From contig NZ_BFBY01000001.1 in assembly GCF_003423665.1 (NCBI RefSeq), positions 1 to 64,000 on the forward strand: a stretch of DNA of 64,000 nucleotides, in the 5' to 3' direction. The translations under genes were made by a program, and so were the position numbers. Source of the DNA: Lactobacillus rodentium. GTDB lineage: Bacteria; Bacillota; Bacilli; Lactobacillales; Lactobacillaceae. The notes beneath the pieces are model-generated. The model worked only from the letters and a program-made list of their open reading frames with translations. It had not been told where the DNA came from and ran no database searches. This document shows, in pieces, positions 8,291 through 16,359 of this stretch. Each line of letters begins with the position of its first letter. Within the stretch, counting starts at the first letter, position 1.

Positions 8291-10147
8291 TTGGATCAAG
8301 CAAAAGAGAAACCTCAATTAAAGGGTAAAAGAGGTAAAGTTTTAGGTCGTTTATTAAAATTAGTTTTTACTACTAGTCCTTGGATGCTAGTTGTCTCTAT
8401 TATTGGAATAATTTTATCAGCAGCAGCTAGTGTTATTGGTTCATTATTTATTGAAAAATTAATTGATACCTATATCACTCCTCTGCTCCATGAAAAAGCA
8501 CCTAATTATCAACCTCTACTTTATGCAATTTGTGTAATGTTAGGAATCTTTATTATTGGTTGGATTGCTAACTATTTGTTTACTGTTTTAATGGCAATTT
8601 TGGCACAAAAAGTTCAGTATAACGTACGTAATAAGATGTTTACCCACATGGAATCTTTGCCAATCCCTTATTTTGATCAAAATGAATATGGGGATATCAT
8701 GAGTAGATATACTAACGATATTGATACTCTTCAACAAATGATTTCGCAGTCAATTCCTCAATTTATGAATTCGCTGTTAACCTTAGTATTTGTGGTTGTA
8801 GCAATGTTTACATTGAGCTGGCAATTGACAATTTTGTCCTTCTTCATCTTTGCCTTATCCTTTGGTGTAGTTAGATTCTTAACTATAAGATCTAGCCGTT
8901 ACTTTAAAATCCAACAGGAAAAGATGGGTGAGTTAAATGGTTATGATGAAGAAATGCTTAATGGTCTAAAGGTAATTAAGATTTTTTCTCATGAACCTGA
9001 AGCAAAGGAAGGTTTTCAAAAGTATAACGATCAGTTGCGAATTGCTTCTGGTAATGCGAATGCGTATGCTAATGTGCTATTTCCAATTATGGGGAGCATC
9101 GGAAACTTACTTTATGTCTTAGTCGCTTTTGTAGGTGGTGCTGCAGCAATTAATGGTTGGGCTCCACTTACTCTAGGAGCAATTGCATCTTTCTTACAAT
9201 TATCAAGACAATTTAGTATGCCTATTTCCCAGATATCGCAACAACTAAACTCAATAGTGATGGCTTTGGCGGGTGCAGATCGAATCTTTGAATTAGAAGA
9301 TGAGCCTTCAGAAGTTGATAATGGTGATGTAACTATTTGGCGTAATCCAGATAAGAAACATGAGTTTGATTGGGTGGTTCCAGAAAAGGATGGTCAAAAT
9401 AAAAAGGTACCTATTAAGGGACATATTATTTTTGATCACGTAAACTTCTCATATGTACCAGGACATCAAATTTTATATGACATCAATATTAATGCCAAAC
9501 CAGGAATGAAAGTGGCTTTAGTTGGTGAAACAGGTGCTGGAAAAACTACTATTTCCAATATGTTGAACCGATTTTATCAAATTCAATCAGGTAAAATCAC
9601 TTATGACGGGGTACCAATTTCACAAATCAAATTAGATGATTTACGTCATTCTTTATCAATTGTTTTACAAGAAACACACCTATTCAGTGGAACAATTAAA
9701 GATAATATTCGATTTAGTAAACCTGATGCCACTGATGAAGAAGTACGTGAAGCAGCTCGATTATCTCGAGCCGCAGAATTTATTGAAAATCTTGCTGATG
9801 GTTATGATACTGTCATTGATGGCGATGGTGGCGATTTATCACAAGGACAAATGCAATTAATTAGTATTGCACGTGCGATGCTCGCTGATGAACCAGTAAT
9901 GATTTTAGATGAAGCGACTTCAAGTATTGATACTAGAACTGAAAGAATGGTTCAAGAGGGTATGGATAACTTGTTAAAAGGGCGTACAAGTTTTGTTATT
10001 GCCCACCGTTTATCAACGATTGTAAACTCTGATTTAATCCTTGTACTTGATCATGGTCATATTATTGAACGTGGTTCTCATGAAGAATTACTTAAAGAAA
10101 AGGGTTATTACTACGAGCTATATACTGGCAAAAAAGAATTACAATAA
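8291..10147 (+). CDS. ABC exporter half-transporter, catalytic subunit
   Basis: The 618-residue protein is an exporter-type membrane domain (about 25-345) plus ATPase domain (about 375-618). It has canonical Walker A (GETGAGKTT), Walker B with catalytic Glu (MILDEATSSID) and switch His (VIAHRLSTI). Its signature reads LSQGQ instead of LSGGQ. It complements the preceding subunit, so the pair should form one consensus and one degenerate ATP site. Translation begins at TTG after AGGTGAATTAGTT. The two genes form an operon ended by a strong terminator. Confidence 0.92.
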   Translation: MDQAKEKPQLKGKRGKVLGRLLKLVFTTSPWMLVVSIIGIILSAAASVIGSLFIEKLIDTYITPLLHEKAPNYQPLLYAICVMLGIFIIGWIANYLFTVLMAILAQKVQYNVRNKMFTHMESLPIPYFDQNEYGDIMSRYTNDIDTLQQMISQSIPQFMNSLLTLVFVVVAMFTLSWQLTILSFFIFALSFGVVRFLTIRSSRYFKIQQEKMGELNGYDEEMLNGLKVIKIFSHEPEAKEGFQKYNDQLRIASGNANAYANVLFPIMGSIGNLLYVLVAFVGGAAAINGWAPLTLGAIASFLQLSRQFSMPISQISQQLNSIVMALAGADRIFELEDEPSEVDNGDVTIWRNPDKKHEFDWVVPEKDGQNKKVPIKGHIIFDHVNFSYVPGHQILYDININAKPGMKVALVGETGAGKTTISNMLNRFYQIQSGKITYDGVPISQIKLDDLRHSLSIVLQETHLFSGTIKDNIRFSKPDATDEEVREAARLSRAAEFIENLADGYDTVIDGDGGDLSQGQMQLISIARAMLADEPVMILDEATSSIDTRTERMVQEGMDNLLKGRTSFVIAHRLSTIVNSDLILVLDHGHIIERGSHEELLKEKGYYYELYTGKKELQ

Positions 10148-10150
10148 TTA

Positions 10151-10187
10151 AAAGCACTAAACTCAAAAAAGTTTAGTGCTTTTTTAT
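10151..10187 (+). terminator. Terminator of ABC exporter operon
   Basis: The 12-bp stem AAAGCACTAAAC/GTTTAGTGCTTT is followed by T residues. Confidence 0.85.
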
Positions 10188-10307
10188 GACTTTATTAAGG
10201 ATCGAGTTATAAGTAAAACTTTTATATAAATAAGGGTAAAATAGTTCTAAATATAAAATGTATAATATAAAGTGTAAAAAATAAAAAATACAGGAGAGGA
10301 ATTCTCT

Positions 10308-10994
10308 ATGAAAGTCTTAGTTGTTGATGACGATAAAGAAATCGTTGAACTTTTAAATATTTATCTTAAAAATGAAGGTTATGAACCAGTAAGTGCATAT
10401 TCAGGTAAAGAAGCTTTAACTAAATTATCTACTAATCCTGATATTGCATGTATGATTTTGGATATTATGATGCCTCAAATGTCAGGAATTGATGTAATTA
10501 AGGAAGTCAGAAAAGATTCAGAAATTCCTATTTTAGTTGTATCGGCTAAATCAGGAGATATGGATAAAATTCAAGGCTTAATTACTGGTGCAGATGACTA
10601 TGTGGTAAAACCATTCAACCCATTAGAAGTAATGGCTCGTGTGCGTTCATTACTTCGTCGTAGTCAAAAAGAAGTTAAGAGCGATGAACCAGATATTTTA
10701 GAAGTAGGTCCTTTGGTTATTAATAAGGATTCTCACGAAGTAAAAACGGTAGACGGTACACCAATTCAATTAACTGCGTTAGAATTTGGCATTCTCTATA
10801 TGCTTGCCAGTCATCCTAATCGAGTATTTTCAGCAGATGAGATCTTTGAACGTGTTTGGCAACAAGAGTCAGTTGTATCTGCAAAAACCGTTATGGTTCA
10901 TGTGTCTCATTTAAGAGATAAAATCCAAAAAGCTACAAATGGTGAAGAAGTTATTCAAACCGTTTGGGGCGTAGGGTACAAAATAGAAGCCTAA
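10308..10994 (+). CDS. OmpR/PhoB-family response regulator
   Basis: The 228-residue protein has a receiver domain (acidic pocket VDDD near 6-9, phosphoacceptor Asp52 in LDIMMP, conserved Lys in VVKPFNP near 102). A winged-helix OmpR DNA-binding domain follows at about 130-226 (TALEFGILYMLASHPNRVFS; VMVHVSHLRDKI; TVWGVGYKI). It is co-transcribed with the downstream kinase after a 7-bp gap. The receiver and kinase resemble VanR/VanS-type systems. The target genes are not evident; murE and aspartate racemase downstream have a separate promoter. GAGAGGA precedes the ATG. Confidence 0.93.
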   Translation: MKVLVVDDDKEIVELLNIYLKNEGYEPVSAYSGKEALTKLSTNPDIACMILDIMMPQMSGIDVIKEVRKDSEIPILVVSAKSGDMDKIQGLITGADDYVVKPFNPLEVMARVRSLLRRSQKEVKSDEPDILEVGPLVINKDSHEVKTVDGTPIQLTALEFGILYMLASHPNRVFSADEIFERVWQQESVVSAKTVMVHVSHLRDKIQKATNGEEVIQTVWGVGYKIEA

Positions 10995-11001
10995 GAAAGC
11001 T

Positions 11002-12147
11002 ATGAAAAAACAAAAGGTTAAATTAACTGGTCGTGAAAAAAGCGAATTATTTGGTGAAGCGTTAGTAACGATAGTATTATTACTTCTTTTAAATTTATCA
11101 ATAGTAATTTTACTTAATTTAGCTGTGATGAATGATCCTCACTTAGAAAATAATATTTTCTTTCTCAAAAAAAATATTACCTTATGGAATGGATCACATC
11201 TTTGGTCCTGGCAACGTGGGTTTATAGTAATTTTAATTATTTTTGATGTGATTATTCTTTGGTGGCGTTTGATTAGACGTTATCACCAAATGCAATTACG
11301 TCATGTAATTGATGAATTGCATTATATTGCCGATGGACATCTAGATCACCGAATTCCTTTTACTGTAAAAACAGATTTACAAAAGGTTATTGATTCGATT
11401 AATGCTCTGGTAGAGAGTACTGTAGCCGCAATGGAAGAAGAACGACAAATTGAAAAATCAAAAGATGATTTGATTACTAATGTGTCGCATGATATTCGTA
11501 CACCGCTAACTTCAATCATTGGGTATCTTGGACTACTAAAATATCAAAATGATCTAAGCCAAGATAACAAAAAATATATTTCGATTGCCTATGATAAATC
11601 TTTGCAAATGAAGGCGCTAGCTGATGATTTATTTGAATATACTACCTTAAAATCTTCTAATAAGAGTAAGTTGGTTTTAGCACCTCTTCATATTAATTCA
11701 ATGCTTGAACAAGTAGCGGCAGGCTTTGAACTAGAAGCAGAAAATAAGAATATTGAATTTAATGTAGAAACTAGGCCGCATGATTTAACAATTGAAGCGG
11801 ATGCAAAGAAATTGGTTCGAGTTTTAAATAATTTAATTTCTAATGCTCTTAAGTATGGTAATGGGGCAAGTAGAATTAACTTAATTGCTAATAAAGTGAA
11901 TAATCAGTATGTTGAATTACGTGTTGAAAATAATGGTGAAAAAATTCCTGAGGCTGCACTTAAGTCGATTTTTGAACGTTTCTATCGTGTAGAATCTTCA
12001 CGGAATCTTCAAACTGGTGGCGCTGGTTTAGGATTAGCAATTTCCCAAAACATAGTTGAGTTACATGGGGGAACAATTACTTGTAAATCAGATGATAGTT
12101 GGACTAGTTTTATCATTCGATTGCCACTCAATTCTCCCCAGGAATAA
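11002..12147 (+). CDS. Membrane sensor histidine kinase
   Basis: The 381-residue kinase has two transmembrane helices (about 20-42 and 72-90) flanking a short extracytoplasmic segment of about 30 residues, then a linker, a HisKA domain with phosphorylated His163 in VSHDIRTPLTSIIGYL, and an HATPase domain (N-box NNLISNALKYG; G-boxes GAGLGLAI and a final region near the C-terminus). The small external loop suggests sensing at or within the membrane, as in intramembrane or envelope-stress kinases. It is the partner of the response regulator immediately upstream. Confidence 0.93.
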   Translation: MKKQKVKLTGREKSELFGEALVTIVLLLLLNLSIVILLNLAVMNDPHLENNIFFLKKNITLWNGSHLWSWQRGFIVILIIFDVIILWWRLIRRYHQMQLRHVIDELHYIADGHLDHRIPFTVKTDLQKVIDSINALVESTVAAMEEERQIEKSKDDLITNVSHDIRTPLTSIIGYLGLLKYQNDLSQDNKKYISIAYDKSLQMKALADDLFEYTTLKSSNKSKLVLAPLHINSMLEQVAAGFELEAENKNIEFNVETRPHDLTIEADAKKLVRVLNNLISNALKYGNGASRINLIANKVNNQYVELRVENNGEKIPEAALKSIFERFYRVESSRNLQTGGAGLGLAISQNIVELHGGTITCKSDDSWTSFIIRLPLNSPQE

Positions 12148-12154
12148 TAGCGTG

Positions 12155-12163
12155 TGCTATAAT
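12155..12163 (+). promoter_or_regulatory. Extended -10 promoter for murE
   Basis: TGCTATAAT, an extended -10 element, lies about 34 bp before the murE start in the short gap after the kinase gene. No good -35 box is visible. Confidence 0.5.
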
Positions 12164-12196
12164 TTAGGCTGAATAGATTTGATTATAGGAGAAAAA

Positions 12197-13765
12197 ATGA
12201 CTGAATCTAGCATTTCATTAAATACTTGTATTTTAATTTTAAAGGAACATCACTTACTTAAATCTAGTGCTGTTCAAGACGCAGTACCCACAAAATTAGA
12301 TTATATTTCTTATGATTCACGTGATATTAAGACTAATACGCTATTTTTCTGTAAGGGACAAGCTTTTAGACCAACTTATTTATCAATGGCTAAGGATAAT
12401 GGAGCAGTATGTTATGTAGCTGAACAACCTTATCCTGAAGGTAAAGGAATGCATGCTTTAATTGTTAGAGATGTATCTAAGGCAATGGCCTTACTTTCTG
12501 CTGCCTTCTATGGCTTTCCGCAAGATGATTTATATGTTGTGGCGTTTACTGGTACCAAGGGGAAGACTACATCTGCTTACTTTTTAAAGGGGATGTTAGA
12601 TGAAGTTAATGGGGGTCGAACAGCATTAATTTCATCAGTAGATGATGTTGTGGGACCTAAACCAGAAGACCGTTTTAAGTCGAGTTTAACCACACCGGAA
12701 TCTCTTGATTTATTCCGTGACATGCGGACTGCCGTTGATAATGGCATGACTCACTTAGTAATGGAAGTATCTTCTCAAGCTTATAAAAAGAATCGTGTTT
12801 TTGGTTTAACTTATGATTTAGGTTTCTTTTTAAATATTACTCCAGATCATATTGGACCAAATGAACATCCTAATTTTGCAGATTATTTACACTGTAAATT
12901 ACAATTAATGGTAAACTCGCGTAAATGTATTATTAATGCTATGACTGATCATTTCGACGACGTTTATGCGGCAGCTACTACTACGACTAACCCAGATAGT
13001 ATTTATTTATTTGCAGATAATAAATTTGAAAATCCAAATTTAGATAAAACAATTGATTTCCGCTTTGAATCTATTGAGACTGACATGGCTGAAACTAAGT
13101 TTAAGCTTTTCTGTGAATCACCAATGGCTAAGAAATTACCAATCGCAGGTGAATATACTTTACAAATGATTGGTGATTTTAATGAAATCAATGGGACTGC
13201 TGCAATTATTGGAGCAGGTCTTGCAGGTGAGGATTATCAAGAAGCTGCCAAAGGAATTCGTCATGTCACAATTCCTGGTAGAATGGAGACTCTTCCTTCT
13301 GATAATCACGGTACAGTAGTGGTGGATTATGCTCATAATAAAGCCTCAATGATGGCATTAATGGGCTTTATGAAGAAAGAATTTAATAATCCAAAGATTA
13401 TTGTTGTGGTTGGAGCACCAGGAGATAAAGGTGTATCTCGTCGTCCTGGATTTAGTGAAAGTTTAAGTGCTTATGCTGACAAGGCATTTTTAACGACTGA
13501 TGATCCAGGCTTTGAAGATCCTAAAGATATTGCAGATGAAATTGATGCCGGTATTGATCATTCAAAAGTTGATGTAACGATTGAATTAGATCGTGAAAAG
13601 GCCATTCATGATGCAATTGCCATGGCTGGTAAAAATGACATTGTATTAATTTGTGGTAAGGGTGCTGATCCATATCAAAAGATTCGTGGTGTTGATACTC
13701 CTTATCCAACAGATATCAAAGTTGCTGAAAGAGTTATTAAAGAACTTGAAGGTAATAAAGATTAG
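12197..13765 (+). CDS. murE: UDP-MurNAc-tripeptide synthetase MurE (probable L-lysine type)
   Basis: The 522-residue Mur ligase has an N-terminal UMP-binding domain (YDSRDIKTNTLFF, about 39-51), the central ATPase domain with P-loop GTKGKTT (about 119-125) and downstream TTPESLDL, and a C-terminal domain with HNKASM and TDDPGFEDP. It adds the third residue of the peptidoglycan stem peptide in the cytoplasm. The DAP-type DNPR motif is absent, in keeping with L-lysine use in lactobacilli. The ATG at 12197 has AGGAG 5 bp upstream; an in-frame TTG 18 bp earlier lacks one. The aspartate racemase follows 12 bp later. Confidence 0.92.
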   Translation: MTESSISLNTCILILKEHHLLKSSAVQDAVPTKLDYISYDSRDIKTNTLFFCKGQAFRPTYLSMAKDNGAVCYVAEQPYPEGKGMHALIVRDVSKAMALLSAAFYGFPQDDLYVVAFTGTKGKTTSAYFLKGMLDEVNGGRTALISSVDDVVGPKPEDRFKSSLTTPESLDLFRDMRTAVDNGMTHLVMEVSSQAYKKNRVFGLTYDLGFFLNITPDHIGPNEHPNFADYLHCKLQLMVNSRKCIINAMTDHFDDVYAAATTTTNPDSIYLFADNKFENPNLDKTIDFRFESIETDMAETKFKLFCESPMAKKLPIAGEYTLQMIGDFNEINGTAAIIGAGLAGEDYQEAAKGIRHVTIPGRMETLPSDNHGTVVVDYAHNKASMMALMGFMKKEFNNPKIIVVVGAPGDKGVSRRPGFSESLSAYADKAFLTTDDPGFEDPKDIADEIDAGIDHSKVDVTIELDREKAIHDAIAMAGKNDIVLICGKGADPYQKIRGVDTPYPTDIKVAERVIKELEGNKD

Positions 13766-13777
13766 TAAGGAATAATT

Positions 13778-14527
13778 ATGAAGCATTTCTTCTCAATTAT
13801 TGGTGGAATGGGAACAATTGCTACTGAAAGCTATGTTCGATTAATTAATCATCGTGTAAAAATTTCAAAAGATCAAGATTACTTAAATTATAGTTTAGTT
13901 AATGATGCACAGGTGCCAGATCGAACAGCTTATATTAAAGATCATTCTAAACCCAATTTCTTTTATGATTTAAAAGATGATATCGAGGGCCAAGATAAGT
14001 TGCATCCTGATTTTATGGTAATGGTCTGCAATACTGCCCACTATTTTTATGATGATTTGGCCGCATTAACTGATGTACCATTTTTACATATGATGCGTAT
14101 TGCAGTGCATAACTTTGTTGATAATTATCCCAATGAAGAAAAAATTGGCTTAATTGCTACTGAAGGTTCAATCTATGATCATCTTTATGCAGATGAATTA
14201 GAAAAAGTAGGTAAACAAGTTGAATTAGGTGGTCCTGAAATTCAACCAATGGTAAATGAGTTAATCTATGACAATATTAAAGAAAAAGGTGTTGTAGATA
14301 AGAAACTTTACCATAAGATTTTGCAAACAATGCATGATAAGTATGGGTGCAATGTAGTTTTACTGGGCTGTACTGAATTATCGTTAGCTCAAGAAAAGGC
14401 TCCCGATCATCCTTATAATGTAATTGATCCTCAGTCAATAATTGCTGATGTTTCAATTGAACTCGCTTTAAAGATTCGCAATGGAATGGATCCTAAAGAA
14501 GCAACCAAAAAATATTTATATAAATAA
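13778..14527 (+). CDS. Aspartate racemase family protein
   Basis: The 249-residue protein belongs to the PLP-independent Asp/Glu racemase family. Two catalytic cysteines lie in the expected settings VMVCNTAHYF (Cys84) and VVLLGCTELSLA (Cys198), and the glycine-rich start is IIGGMGTIATE. It would make D-aspartate from L-aspartate. The gene sits directly behind murE in the same operon. In lactobacilli with Lys-D-Asp peptidoglycan, D-aspartate is the cross-bridge residue, so the pair plausibly supplies cell-wall precursors. Glutamate specificity (MurI) is less likely because of the family subgroup. Confidence 0.9.
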   Translation: MKHFFSIIGGMGTIATESYVRLINHRVKISKDQDYLNYSLVNDAQVPDRTAYIKDHSKPNFFYDLKDDIEGQDKLHPDFMVMVCNTAHYFYDDLAALTDVPFLHMMRIAVHNFVDNYPNEEKIGLIATEGSIYDHLYADELEKVGKQVELGGPEIQPMVNELIYDNIKEKGVVDKKLYHKILQTMHDKYGCNVVLLGCTELSLAQEKAPDHPYNVIDPQSIIADVSIELALKIRNGMDPKEATKKYLYK

Positions 14528-14533
14528 TAATTA

Positions 14534-14570
14534 AGAAGATTTGACTTAATGCGCAAATCTTCTTTTTTTG
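14534..14570 (+). terminator. Terminator of murE-racemase operon
   Basis: AGAAGATTTG/CAAATCTTCT with a 10-nt loop is followed by seven T residues. Confidence 0.85.
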
Positions 14571-14578
14571 ATTAAGAG

Positions 14579-14611
14579 TGACGAATTTTGAAGAAAAATG
14601 ACTAAATTTGA
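14579..14611 (+). promoter_or_regulatory. Direct repeats, candidate FruR operator
   Basis: TGACGAATTTTGA (14579-14591) and TGACTAAATTTGA (14599-14611) match at 11 of 13 positions and are spaced 20 bp apart, two helical turns. They lie directly upstream of a DeoR-family gene, whose family typically binds repeated sites. Confidence 0.5.
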
Positions 14612-14623
14612 TTGCTTTTTAAA

Positions 14624-14640
14624 ATGTAAGCGGTTATCAT
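14624..14640 (+). promoter_or_regulatory. Candidate CcpA cre site
   Basis: ATGTAAGCGGTTATCAT resembles the catabolite response element (TGTAAGCG core) and lies just before the ribosome binding site of the fructose operon. A similar core is found upstream of helD. Confidence 0.5.
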
Positions 14641-14660
14641 ATTGATAGAGGTGGAAAGTG

Positions 14661-15416
14661 ATGCTGACTGAAAAACGCCAACAGACAATTGCCGCTTATA
14701 TTAAAGATAAAGACATTTGTCGAGTTGCAGAATTATGTAAGTTGACGAATTCATCGGAATCAACCATCCGACGAGATTTAATTGATTTGGAAGAGCGAGG
14801 CATGATCGTTAGAATACACGGTGGTGCCCGTTCACTTCAAAATTATTCTCGTGATGTAGAACAACAAGTAAGATTTAATTTAAATATTGATAAAAAGCGA
14901 CAAATTGCTGCATATGCTGTAAAAAAAGTTAATCCTGACGAACATATTTTTTTAGATGCAGGGACAACTGTTTATGAGATGATACCTTTTTTGAAAGAAA
15001 TTCCAAATTTACACATTATTACTAATGGTGTAGATACAGCATTAGCCTGTATTGAAGCAGGGATTTCAACGCAAATTCTAGGTGGAGAAATTAAACAGCA
15101 AACTAATGCGATAATTGGAGTAACAACTATTAAGCAAATGCAAAAAATGAATTTTTCAACTGCTTTTATTGGTGCGAATGGTCTTAATCGACAAGGTAAA
15201 TTTACTACCCCTGATCCCAATGAAGCTGATGTAAAACAAACGGGAATTATTCAAGCTAAGAAAAGTTTTATTTTGATGGATGATTCCAAGATTGGTAATT
15301 CTAATTTTGCAAGTTTAGCTAATACAGAAAATGCAGTTTTGATTACTAATCAATTAACAAATGAGGAAAAACTTCAATTACCAGAGAAGTTACATTTTGA
15401 GGAGGCAATAGCATGA
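14661..15416 (+). CDS. fruR: DeoR-family repressor of the fructose operon (FruR)
   Basis: The 251-residue protein has a DeoR helix-turn-helix (VAELCKLTNSSESTIRRDLIDLEERGMIVRIHGGA) and a C-terminal sugar-phosphate-isomerase-like sensor domain with DAGTT and ITNGVDTA motifs. It is the first gene of the operon with fruK and fruA and is likely to repress it until fructose 1-phosphate binds. ATG at 14661 has GAGGTGG 6 bp upstream; a GTG codon just before it is the alternative. Its stop overlaps the fruK start by 4 bp (ATGA). Confidence 0.9.
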   Translation: MLTEKRQQTIAAYIKDKDICRVAELCKLTNSSESTIRRDLIDLEERGMIVRIHGGARSLQNYSRDVEQQVRFNLNIDKKRQIAAYAVKKVNPDEHIFLDAGTTVYEMIPFLKEIPNLHIITNGVDTALACIEAGISTQILGGEIKQQTNAIIGVTTIKQMQKMNFSTAFIGANGLNRQGKFTTPDPNEADVKQTGIIQAKKSFILMDDSKIGNSNFASLANTENAVLITNQLTNEEKLQLPEKLHFEEAIA

Positions 15417-16327
15417 TTTATACAGTTACAGTTAATCCGGCTTTGGATTATGTAATGCAATTAAAAGAAGTAAAATCCGGTGAAGTTAATCGAACAGATG
15501 ATTGTCAATTTTTAGCCGGTGGAAAAGGAATTAACGTTTCACAAATTCTTAATCAACTTAGTGTAGATAATACTGCTTGGGGATTTGTCGGTGGTTTTAC
15601 CGGTAAAGAATTAGTACGTCAATTAAATGTCAAAAAAATTGTTAGTGATTTTGTGACAATTAGTGATGATACTCGTGTAAATGTTAAGATTCATGCTCAA
15701 AAAGAAACTGAAATTAACGCAGCTGGACCAAAAATTGATGCGCAAGAAATCGCTGCGTTTAAAGCTCGTCTAGATGATTTAAATGCTGGTGATATTGTTG
15801 TTTTAAGTGGTAGTTTAGCTCCAAGTTTACCAACTGACTTTTACGAAGAATTATTACCAACCATTAAAGAAAATGGTGCAGAATTTGCTATTGATACTAC
15901 TGGTCAAGCTTTATTAGACACTTTGAAGTATAAGCCTTTAGTTATTAAACCAAATCACCACGAATTAGCCGATTTATTTAACACTACTTTTGCCAATAAA
16001 GAAGAATTATTGGATGCAGCCAAAAAGTTAATGGATATGGGCGCTCAAAATGTAATGATTTCAATGGCAGGTGATGGTGGTTATTTAATCACTAAGGATC
16101 ATATTTATCATGGCACAGCTGCTAAGGGAATCGCAGTTAACTCTGTAGGTGCTGGTGATTCAATGATTGCAGGCTTTGTGGGAACTTATTACAAGACGCA
16201 AGATCCTGTTGAAGCCTTTAGAGTAGGTATGGCTTGTGGTGGCGCTACTGCTTTTACTGAAGACATTGCGGTAAAGAGTCAAATTGATACTGTTTTACCG
16301 CAAATAAAAGTTGAAGAAGTACAATAG
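15413..16327 (+). CDS. fruK: 1-phosphofructokinase
   Basis: The 304-residue PfkB-family sugar kinase has the N-terminal TVTVNPALDYVM and GGKGINVSQ substrate-binding motifs and the C-terminal anion-hole/catalytic motif NSVGAGDSMIAGF (Asp as catalytic base). It phosphorylates fructose 1-phosphate, delivered by the PTS transporter encoded next, to fructose 1,6-bisphosphate. Translational overlap with fruR and a 32-bp gap to fruA indicate one operon. Tagatose-6-phosphate kinase (LacC) is a close relative but does not fit the neighbourhood. Confidence 0.93.
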   Translation: MIYTVTVNPALDYVMQLKEVKSGEVNRTDDCQFLAGGKGINVSQILNQLSVDNTAWGFVGGFTGKELVRQLNVKKIVSDFVTISDDTRVNVKIHAQKETEINAAGPKIDAQEIAAFKARLDDLNAGDIVVLSGSLAPSLPTDFYEELLPTIKENGAEFAIDTTGQALLDTLKYKPLVIKPNHHELADLFNTTFANKEELLDAAKKLMDMGAQNVMISMAGDGGYLITKDHIYHGTAAKGIAVNSVGAGDSMIAGFVGTYYKTQDPVEAFRVGMACGGATAFTEDIAVKSQIDTVLPQIKVEEVQ

Positions 16328-16359
16328 AAAGTTAATTATTTATCAAGAAAGGGAAAAAG

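Noticed and set aside
12314..12330. TGATTCACGTGATATT resembles parS in murE
   Set aside because: Only the central CACGTG matches well; it encodes the conserved YDSRD motif.
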